Below, piece after piece: positions 56,629 through 64,000 of a stretch of DNA of 64,000 nt; position 1 is the stretch's first letter; each line of letters opens with the position of its first letter. Position numbers and translations under genes: made by a program. Origin of the DNA: Sabellastarte sp. h YS-2021 (Eukaryota; Annelida; Polychaeta; Sabellida; Sabellidae). The stretch covers positions 95,695,432 to 95,759,431 of the forward strand of contig OZ024933.1 in the NCBI GenBank assembly GCA_964017235.1, written 5' to 3'. The notes under the pieces are model-generated. The model was given only the letters and a program-made list of their open reading frames with translations, made no database searches and was not told the origin of the DNA.

Positions 56629-57021
56629 ACAAGAGCACTTGGAGAGTGCAGACCTCCGCCAAGGGAGCTCAATCCGGATCACTCCCAGTATATTTTTCAT
56701 GGATCCAGACAGTGATCCAGATCACTCCCAAAATCTAATTACTTGTTCCTTGTCCCATTTAGGACATATCCTGAAAATTTCATCAAAATCCGTCCATAAC
56801 TTTTTGAGTTATCTGTCTTTAAAATTACATTTCATGGATCCAGAAGATCCAGATAGTGATCTGGATCACTCCCAAAATTGAATCATTTCTTCCTTTTACC
56901 TTTTCAGACATATCCTGAAAATTTCATCAAAATCCGTCGATAAGTTTTTGAGCTATCTTGTTCACAAACAAACCCACAAACAAACCCAGGCGAAAACATA
57001 ACCTCCTTGGCGGAGGTAAAA
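56629..57021. repeat. interspersed repeat with CCTCCGCCAAGG / CCTTGGCGGAGG ends
   Basis: Starts GAGCACTTGGAGAGTGCAGA then CCTCCGCCAAGGGAGC and ends AACATAACCTCCTTGGCGGA. Contains a near-duplicate internal block (CATATCCTGAAAATTTCATC, AAATCCGTC, AACTTTTTGAG) twice, about 145-150 bp apart. Best preserved of the four copies seen. Confidence 0.8.
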
Positions 57022-58024
57022 ACCCAAAAGCCTATTTGATATGCCACTTTCATCCGTAAGTGTAAATGATTCTGCCTGCATTCTGTCGGTCTCTTTAAAA
57101 GATTTTTAGAGGCGTAGATCACATAACCAAGCTGTGGGTCAGTGAGATTAAATAGATTTGTCCTATATACCTCCAAGCTTGTCTTTTGTTATAATTTAGT
57201 ATTACTTTAGTGATGTAAATTCGAAAGTTTTTTTGCACTTTTGTTCTTGCTGCATCAAAGTCACAATTTTTTTTTCAATTTTTTGGTTTCAATAAATATG
57301 GTCCAACCCTGCATTATCCAAAACTGGAAAAAAATCAACTCGCCTGAACTTAGGTTCACTGAGGGAGCTGTTATTATTTTATAGAAAAAATGGAAAAAAA
57401 AATATTTTTGAAAATGGATGTAAATTCGCCACTTTTTGAAAAAAAAACAACTGTTTTTCAAGCATAATACCTGCAACATACTTCGTTAAATTTAAGTTAA
57501 TTTGTAATTCTACATATTTTCTAACTGAAAATTGCTATTAACATAAATGTAACTTTTCAAAAGTTTGTCCCAGATAATTTTAAAATATTTTATTGGTACT
57601 TGCTAACAATTGCATAATTTACACTCTTTGAAGTCACTTGTAAGAGTGCATTATTAAAAAATATAAAAACAGTGAAAATGTTAAAAATTGGATGATGAAA
57701 TCTTGTAGTGCAATAGATATTTATTTTTCTACGTATATTTAAAAAAATATGATTTTCTTTCCGTATTTGTGCTGTAAAATTGACAAAAGCCCAAAAGTGG
57801 CGAGTTTACATCCATTGGCGAATTTATAAAACAGGCCAGTTTCCTTCCAAGTATGTTGGGTATTGTTCCCCAGCTTGTCTTGGATTGAAGCCACGGTACT
57901 TGACAAGGACAAACTACAAGAGTTATTAAACGACAAAACGATTACAAGGAAAAGACATAAACAGAAACTTAAGAGATGGTTTTTACCTGTGGGTGTGGCC
58001 ACTCTCGGGATGAAGAATAAAGGA

Positions 58025-58066
58025 GGGTAGGTGAAATATCAAACATGTTTGATATTTAGCCTACCC
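58025..58066. promoter_or_regulatory. 42-bp palindrome, element 3
   Basis: GGGTAGGTGAAATATCAAAC-A and its reverse complement with two mismatches, centred at 58045/58046. Core ATCAAACATGTTTGAT as in element 1. About 70-75 bp from the inferred Myb-side end once the 1.0-kb MITE is removed. Confidence 0.7.
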
Positions 58067-58071
58067 ATTAA

Positions 58072-59071
58072 GTGAAGTCCGGTGTAGCATCAGATAATGT
58101 ATTCCTAAAAAAGTGTGTGGGGATACAGAATATGACAGGTGGGGCCGTGAGATTCTGTATCGCCTGTTAAATTGTGTACCCCGATTGTCATATTTTGTAT
58201 CTCCTGAAGTGGGGCTAGTCCTATTGGTATTTGAGTCACATGTGCGTTTAGTTTTCTTTACTTTGTGATTAACCATCAGGGTTGGGTGTAGTACATTTGT
58301 GCTCATAATAACCTAAAAGAAAAGTTTAATGTTTTATGTGCATATGTAACAATTCATCCAATTAACTTGTTTGATTAATTTATATTTTCATATTAATTAG
58401 TGCAATTTAAAGAGGAAATTTTATAATTTATTGTTAAATTTTATAATCAGGCTCACCCATAAAATCATCCTTTGTATTTGTGTGGCCCTATTTGTGTTTT
58501 GCCCAAGAAAGGACTGATAGAATTAAGCCTCATTATATTTAGAGATAACTTTGATGTTGATTTGTTTCACTTTATGATTTGGGGATATTCCCTATTGTGT
58601 ACTTCACCCGCTCCAAGTGAAATAAATCAACATCAATAGAATATTGAGACAATAGACACAAATCCAATTAAGAAATTATCTCAATGAATGATAAAAAAAT
58701 CAATGTCAAGGGCATATTTTAATACTTTTCAGGGCTCAAGATACACAATTCATTTTAGTTTCAGAAATGAAGCTTATACAATGTGTTATTAAAGTCTATT
58801 TCAAGAACAGTGTGTCTTAGAACAACTCAATGATTATATCCTGTTTTCATATGATTGGCCTAAATGTAACTTGTCTTAATCTCCCTCCCAAAAGGCCACT
58901 TAAAAGGGATATAGGTTTTGATGGAGGGGTACAATATTTGATTCTCAAATTGTACACCCAATTAATCCCTCTATTGTTGGGGATACAAAATATTCTGTAT
59001 CCCCTAAAAGATCAAAAAGAGGGGGTACATAATTTGATGGGGATACACAATTTCATCTCACACCGGAAACC
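58072..59071. mobile_element. TTAA-flanked 1.0-kb MITE nested in element 3
   Basis: TTAA occurs at both borders (58068-58071 and 59072-59075). The inner ends GTGAAGTCCGGTGTAGCATC and (reverse complement) GGTTTCCGGTGTGAGATG are imperfect inverted repeats around TCCGGTGT. Inside are many GGGGATACA(G/A)AAT and GTACCCC words in both orientations. TTAA targeting suggests a piggyBac-like mobiliser. No coding capacity; element 3 homology resumes on either side. Confidence 0.75.
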
Positions 59072-59135
59072 TTAACCGACCCTATACGTCAAAATGTAAA
59101 CAAAGACAACCAACCTTTGAGTGGGTGAGGGTAAA

Positions 59136-59278
59136 CACCCCCCTTAAAAAAACGTGAAAGTGCAGGGCCTTTTCTTGCCCTCCGACCTACTTCGAGAACG
59201 AGGCGTCACGGAGATTCACTTCTATACACCCTACTGCACAATACTGTACAATAGTAAGTTCAGCGCTGACAGGACAGA
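59136..59278. other. short unassigned segment right of element 3
   Basis: CGTGAAAGTGCAGGGCC and ACTTCGAGAACGAGGCGTCA are more GC-rich than the surroundings. I see no promoter or coding signal that can be supported. Confidence 0.35.
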
Positions 59279-59652
59279 AAATATTATGTACGCAGTGGGA
59301 TGCCTATCCCACCACCGCCAAAGATCCTACATTATTTCTGCTTTCAGACTGGTAACCATGTGGTACCTGCTAAAACGAAATTTCTTAAATTCGTACTTAA
59401 AACACTTCTGAAAGGAAATGAGCTGCCTATCCCACTGTGCACACACAAGGGCGAGGAAGGGCTGACCTATCCCACTGTGCACACTTTTGAGGCTGAGCAT
59501 CCCACTGTGGCCATTTTACAAATGAGAAGAGATGCCTATCCCACTGTGCACACACAAGGGCGAGGAAGGGCTGACCTATCCCACTGTGCACACTTTTCAG
59601 GCTGAGCATCCCACTGTGGCCATTTTACAAATGCCTATCCCACTGTGGCCAC
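59279..59652. repeat. 107-bp tandem repeat (GCCTATCCCACTGTG family)
   Basis: Two full units start TGCCTATCCCACTGTGCACA at about 59425 and 59531. Each has CAAGGGCGAGGAAGGGCTGA and GGCTGAGCATCCCACTGTGG, and partial copies flank them. Open frames here are produced by the repeat. Confidence 0.85.
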
Positions 59653-59814
59653 ATTAAAGCGAGGAAGATGTGCAAATGGTTCTCAAGCCATGAATTCTTA
59701 CCTGTTTTATAGTTTTTGAAGCCCTAGAACTAAGAAAATGATGTTGCTTACAAAAGCAAAGCTTCCCCAAAGGTTAGATAGGTTTTATAGTTTAAACATA
59801 GATAAAAAGCTTGT

Positions 59815-60195
59815 ATATGGGGGTCACGGGGTAAATCTGACCATCTATATAGGCTCTTACATATGGTTTCCCAATACCTCTTAATACATTCTAAATGAGA
59901 TATTAGGCAAAAAGACAAATTGTACTGTTTTATGACCCCAGTTTGACCCATAAGAGGGGGGTCGGGGGTAAATCTGATGAACTATATACACTCTCTACCT
60001 ATGGTTTCCCAATACCTGTTGTAACATTCTAAAGCTGTAAAAGAAATGATAAAGGAGATATAAGGCAAAGTGTCAAAATCTGCTATTTTATGACTCCAGT
60101 TTGAACCCTACAGGGGGGTCGGGGAAAATTTAACTTGCTTTCTAGACTGTCCACATATGGTTTCCTGTTACTCCCAATATATTTTGTTGCTCTAA
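59815..60195. repeat. three diverged 140-157-bp tandem units
   Basis: GGGGGTCACGGGGTAAATCT (59818), GGGGGGTCGGGGGTAAATCT (59956) and GGGGGGTCGGGGAAAATTTA (about 60114). Each is followed by a TATGGTTTCC block. Confidence 0.7.
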
Positions 60196-60199
60196 ATGC

Positions 60200-60714
60200 A
60201 CTACTTAAAAATAATAGGGGGCTTCACATGAATTTTAAGTTTTCTGGTTGGTACCTGTGAGAAAATCACTCATAAATAAGTCAATTTTCAGCGGATCACT
60301 GCCAAAAGGTAATCAGCTCGAATTTTGATAGTATGAACATGTGTATGAAATTACAAGGCTCGGCATTGAGTAGATTTTGCTTAGCAATGGTGACAGGCGG
60401 GTGTACCCCCAAAATATTTTTCGATCATGTGACCTTGATAAAGATCAAAGGTCAAATTTAAGCATGTGGAAAATTTTTTCCATGCTTAAGGTACACAACT
60501 GCCAAATATGGTTGAAAAGCTTTCAATAATGAGTGAAATATTCAAGGGAAACCATAATGCAGCGGTGGTGGAGAGGAAACTGAAGTGAAAACAAATAACC
60601 CATAAGTGCTGTCAGGGTATTGTTTTCACCCATGGTATCTGGCTAGGTGTCTGGCTAGATGTTTGGGTATTCAGGTGGGTGGGCAGGCGGGCAGGCCAGT
60701 GGGCTTGAGGAAAA
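60200..60714. other. spacer, no gene seen
   Basis: No supported frame. GTGACCTTGATAAAGATCAA and similar words hint at the following repeat family. Confidence 0.45.
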
Positions 60715-61265
60715 GTTTGTCTGGGCTGTATCTCAGAAACTGTAAGGTGTAGGAAGTTGATACTTGGTAGGGACATTGTTTAGGGGTTGTAGGTGTGTAA
60801 TGTCATGGTTTGACCTTGATTTGACCTATGATGTTGCCATAGTGACCTTGACCTATAAATTCTTGTCTGGGTTATATCTCAGAAACTGTAAGGTGTAGGA
60901 AGTTGATACTTGGTTGGGACATTGGTTAGGGATTGTAGGTGTTCAACATGATAGTGTGACCTAGATTCACCTTTGAGCTTGCTGTAGTGACCTTGAACAT
61001 TAAAACCTTATCCAAACTATACCTCAGAATCTATAAGGTGTAAAAGGTTGATATTTGAGGTTTGGGTATGCAGAGTATGGCCTTGATTTGACCTTTGACC
61101 TTCTAGGCAGTGAACTTGAACTTAAAAATCTTGTTTGTGCCATATCTCTGAAACTGTAAGAAGAGAAAGTTGTAGAATGGTGTAGAAAGTTGATTCTTGG
61201 ATGGGTCATTGGTTGGGGATGCAATTATACTAAGTCATGGTGTGATCTTTAACCTTGGGTCTGCC
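60715..61265. repeat. about 145-bp tandem repeat (four units)
   Basis: TATCTCAGAAACTGTAAGGT then GTAGGAAGTTGATACTTGG recurs at about 60731, 60877, 61022 (diverged) and 61145, with TTGACCT and GTGACCTTGA between. Same family as the intronic copies at 46130-46450. Confidence 0.8.
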
Positions 61266-61489
61266 AAAGTTTGTTCACCTTCCATAATTGAGCCATATTT
61301 CTCTTATGACAAAGATATATGGATTGCTGTAACTGATTATTATTTGTACTTCTTAATTGTGCCATTTCTACTGGTAAGTACATTTCAATTTATAAATTTT
61401 ACAGCTTCTTATTTTTCTCTCTGAAACACTATTTTGCTCTGCAAACATTATTTGGACCTTTACATGATGCACTGTTTCCACTGGAACCG

Positions 61490-62040
61490 ACAGGCCGGTA
61501 ACTATGCATTTTTGGAGAGTTGGGGCCATTGTTTACATAGTCGGTTAGGGTCGGTTACAAGTTACCGGTCTGTCAGGGAGAGTCGGTGAAATATCAAACG
61601 TGTTTGATATTTCTATGACCATTGCCGACCCTTGTATCCGACCCTAATTTCAGCCCCCTAGCAACAGGCCTGTCGGTTAACTTAACGGCCTGTCGGTTAC
61701 ACTTCCCAGCTTGTCGTTTAATCAAACAGGCCTGTCTGTAACAAGTATCCGGCTTGTCCCAAATATGAACTTCCAGACTGTACATGATGACTCACCGACT
61801 GTGCGGGAAGTGTTACAGTACAGTTGGTAACTTTTGCCGGCCTGTCTGTAAGTGTTCCCGACAGGCCTGAAAAGTTTACAGGCTGGTCGGTAACTTTAAC
61901 AGACTGGGTCCTAGAGTCGGGAAAATTTCTAACTGACAGGCCTTAAACTGAAACAGACAAGCCATAAACAATAACCGACAGGCCTGTAACACTAACAGGC
62001 AAGCCGGCAATATTTTTGCTTCTTATGGCCTGTCGGCTTC
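61490..62040. repeat. subterminal motif array, element 2
   Basis: Repeated GGCCTGTCGGTTA, ACAGGCCTGTC and CCGACAGGCCTG words in both orientations. Same position as, but different sequence from, the array in element 1. Confidence 0.75.
61589..61612. promoter_or_regulatory. palindrome, element 2
   Basis: AAATATCAAAC-GT-GTTTGATATTT, about 120 bp inside the left end. Same core as in elements 1 and 3 with one central change. Confidence 0.7.
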
Positions 62041-62050
62041 AAAGTCTGGG

Positions 62051-62057
62051 TATAAAA
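62051..62057 (+). promoter_or_regulatory. TATA box of the element 2 Myb gene
   Basis: TATAAAA preceded directly by TCTGGG, 208 bp upstream of the ATG at 62265. Matches the promoter arrangement of element 1. Confidence 0.6.
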
Positions 62058-62264
62058 AGGCGAGTCAGTAGACAATCTGCATATATTTGATATGACTTTG
62101 ATTTGTCGACTGACAACTTGGTGTGCAGCTTTTCTTCAGGTTTTTATTTTGGGGAAATTAGCTTAAGTACTGAGCTAGGCTGGACTGGTTGGGAGTAAAA
62201 TCTGTTCTGTGAGGTTTCACTTTTATTTTAAGATTTTGTTTTTTAAAACAAGCTGTACACTTGA

Positions 62265-63765
62265 ATGATTCATCAGCATATGCCAAGGGGCAGAAGGAGA
62301 AAGATTGAAGTACCAACTGGAGACACTCAACCACAGTTTGAGTTAGGAGATACAGCTGAGGATATAGAGGGAAGGAGGAGGGAGAGAGAGGTGAGGGATC
62401 AGAGAGAGAGAATTGAACAGGCGGAGAGGGACAGAGAGAGGAGGGAGGGAGAGAGGAGGGAAGAGAGCCAGGAAAGAGGAGAGAAGAGAGTGCGAACTGA
62501 TATGGATACTGATGTAGAATCAACTCAATCCACACAGAAGAAGGGCCAGATGAAGTCCATTTTCCTGAGTGATTCAGACAAAGAAGCCATCGTGGAGTTT
62601 GTTAAACAGCACGAGGAACTGTGTGACAAGACCAACGACAGTTTCAAAGACAAGCAGAAGAAGGAAGGACTTTGGGAGCAGCTAGCAGCTACCAGAAACT
62701 TGTCAAGACTGTGAAAAAGTGGTTCAATACTCAATGTACCAGATATGGCAAGCTCACTCAGATGAAGTCAGGACAAGCAGCTGAGAAGAGCACAGAATGA
62801 CAGACCTGGCTGAAGGACAGTTTCAGTTTTCTACAAGGTCACATCAGAAGGAAGGGAGTTTCCAAGTCTTCTGCATTCAAGTCACCCCAGAGGCCGTCTG
62901 CAGCCGCAGCTTCAGTTCGAGATACATCCGGGGACACAGAATCCGAGAAGGAAATCAGCATTACATCAGATGTTACTCATCGGCCTTCGAGTACCAGTCC
63001 CAAGCGATGACAGCGTCCAGTTGCGACTACCGCCACATCTGCAAATCCAGTCTTAGATGGGTTCTAGCAGATGAGGTTGATGATTTTCACATTTTTGGGT
63101 GCACATCAGGACCCCACTCCAAGTCCTCGACAGTCGTTCTGCAACTATCTCCACTCTGAGATTGAACATCTTGAAGAAAGGGACTTTTTAACCTTCAGGA
63201 ATGACACAGTGAAGCTTCTCAGTAAAATACAGTACAAGGCCAAAGAACGCAAGAGACATTTCACCACAAGTCAAGAGGTCACCACATATCAACATCCAGA
63301 AGCACCACAGTCCACAGCAGGACGGTAATATGTACTCACCATCCCGGAAACTCAACCAGTCTCCATTCCAGTTGTGCAGCCTCAACAGACTACCACAAGA
63401 CAGCCTGTTACAGTGATTGTGAAAGTACAGCAAACATCGGGGCCTTCATCATTGTCAGTACAGCCTACTTCTTATGTTGTGAATGACCAACAGCCTGGGA
63501 CTTCCAGACAGATGATTTTCAACCCACCTTCAGTTGCACCTTCACAACAGGAGGAGAGTCAGACAACACTTCTGGATTATCCAGTCTCTTCACAGCTATT
63601 CCCAGTGTGCTTCAGTATCAACAGATGGACACACCACAGCCATTTTCACCATCTCAACTTCAACCAGCACCGTCACACATGCCATCTTCCACTCATCATG
63701 AACATTCAAGACCTCCCAGCCAGTCCAGCCAGCAGAGTCAAAGTCAGCCCAAATCAACGGATTAG
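62265..63765 (+). pseudogene. Myb/SANT-like protein remnant, element 2
   Basis: ATG at 62265 (a second at 62279). The frame gives RRRKIEVPTGDTQPQFELGD, a Glu/Arg-rich segment, and the start of the SANT domain (SDKEAIVEFVKQHEELCDKT, EGLWEQLAATRNLS). It then shifts near 62700 into VKKWFNTQCTRYGKLTQMKS, hits a TGA near 62798, and continues with SFSFLQGHIRRKG and later pieces. The C-terminal frame is Gln/Pro/Ser-rich (QYQQMDTPQPFSPSQLQPAP) and ends QPKSTD with TAG at 63763-63765. Several frameshifts and stops. Same protein as in elements 1 and 3. Confidence 0.85.
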
Positions 63766-63788
63766 CCCGCACAAGTCACACCAAACTC

Positions 63789-63804
63789 GGCCCCTCTTAG
63801 GGCC
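63789..63804 (+). promoter_or_regulatory. histone-like 3' stem-loop of the element 2 Myb pseudogene
   Basis: GGCCCC-TCTT-AGGGCC: five pairs plus a C-A mismatch next to the loop, beginning 23 nt after the TAG. It is preceded by CACCAAACTC and followed by ACCC and, 10 nt after the stem, TCCAAAAACAATTAAC. Confidence 0.72.
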
Positions 63805-64000
63805 ACCCGAATCATCCAAAAACAATTAACAACCTACAAGTTTGTGCCCAAAAACATGAAAGCCATACCGTCCAACACTTACACCTCCCCACAGTACAAA
63901 AAAAATTGTGTGAATGAATGTGTGAATATGAAACACATATAAATAAACTTCCACCACAAAATGAAAACAAAAAAAAATTCTCCTTAAAAATAATCCTCTA

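Larger units (their letters stand above)
54058..59135 (-). mobile_element. decayed PIF/Harbinger relative, element 3, with nested insertions
   Basis: The left end TTGTTCAACTGGAGCTGACC and the right end, which on the minus strand reads GTGTTTACCCTCACCCACTC, resemble the TGTTYCCAC-type ends of elements 1 and 2. Inside the right end, the minus strand reads TTGTTTACAT and TAGGGTCGGTTA as element 2 does, then the shared palindrome. A Myb/SANT pseudogene runs on the minus strand. No transposase remains (only 0.7 kb left of the Myb 3' end). Nested inside are a SINE, a CCTCCGCC-type repeat and a TTAA-flanked MITE. End positions are approximate. Confidence 0.65.
61468..64000 (+). mobile_element. PIF/Harbinger relative, element 2 (left part; right end outside window)
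   Basis: The left end TGTTTCCACTGGAACCGACA (near 61470) resembles the ends of elements 1 and 3. It is followed by a palindrome (61589-61612), an array of GGCCTGTCGG words (61490-62040), a TATA box (62051) and a Myb/SANT pseudogene ending in a histone-like stem-loop (63789). The transposase, expected further right on the minus strand, and the right end lie beyond the window. Confidence 0.8.

Noticed and set aside
57411-57816. MITE with GGATGTAAAYTCGCCAC ends
   Set aside because: The inverted match of about 23 bp is real, but there is no convincing target-site duplication and no second copy in the window.
57739-58002. Secreted-like 87-residue minus-strand frame (HLLSFCLCLFLVIVLSF)
   Set aside because: No ATG at the start, no family match, and part of it overlaps an inverted-repeat segment (57411-57438 with 57784-57816).
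59300-59609. Open frames on both strands over 59.3-59.6 kb
   Set aside because: They follow the 107-bp tandem repeat and have no protein-like features.

Overview
The window looks like an AT-rich invertebrate nuclear genome, most likely a mollusc and perhaps a bivalve. Genes have introns, there are no operons, and most of the sequence is a mosaic of animal transposons, tRNA-derived SINEs, satellites and MITEs. The taxon is inferred from the repeat mix (PIF/Harbinger and Ngaro/DIRS elements, LINE tails ending in a conserved AAGCGCTATAAAAGT-type motif, and repeats with CCTCCGCCAAGG ends). It is not certain.

Layout. 1-1.8 kb: end of a 169-bp satellite array that runs off the left edge. 1.8-17 kb: no host gene seen; minisatellites, a long hairpin, three X-box-like palindromes, LINE 3' ends, the first SINEs, and a 1.5-kb TA-flanked foldback element. 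17.7-21.7 kb: an Ngaro-type tyrosine-recombinase retrotransposon with A1-ORFs-B1-A2-B2 split direct repeats, decayed. 21.8-26.7 kb: a nearly complete PIF/Harbinger transposon (element 1) with convergent Myb/SANT-like and transposase genes. 27-44 kb: gene-poor, with many SINEs, several with clear target-site duplications. 45.6-51.3 kb: the one convincing host gene, a two-coding-exon PTB-domain adaptor-like protein (631 residues predicted) with a consistent phase-1 splice junction, a 1.6-kb 3' UTR and a good poly(A) signal. 51.4-54 kb: MITE and LINE remnants. 54.1-59.1 kb: a decayed Harbinger relative on the minus strand (element 3), with a SINE, another interspersed repeat and a TTAA-flanked 1.0-kb MITE inside it. 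59-61.3 kb: tandem repeats. 61.5-64 kb: left part of a third Harbinger relative (element 2), cut by the window edge.

The most interesting signal is at the 3' ends of the Harbinger-type genes. All four recognisable gene ends, in three elements, carry a 16-nt hairpin (6-bp stem, 4-nt loop, UUUC in the best copies). In three of them it begins 17-23 nt after a stop codon; in the fourth (the element 1 Myb/SANT gene) no in-frame stop precedes it. In three of the four, ACC follows directly. A conserved TCCAAAAACAATTA-type block follows 9-10 nt later. This is the architecture of replication-dependent histone mRNA 3' ends (SLBP stem-loop plus histone downstream element), and the stems covary between copies. 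These transposons therefore appear to end their mRNAs like histone genes, perhaps tying expression to S phase. The elements also share TCTGGG-TATA core promoters, a near-perfect palindrome about 110-120 bp inside the Myb-gene end, and element-specific GC-rich subterminal motif arrays.
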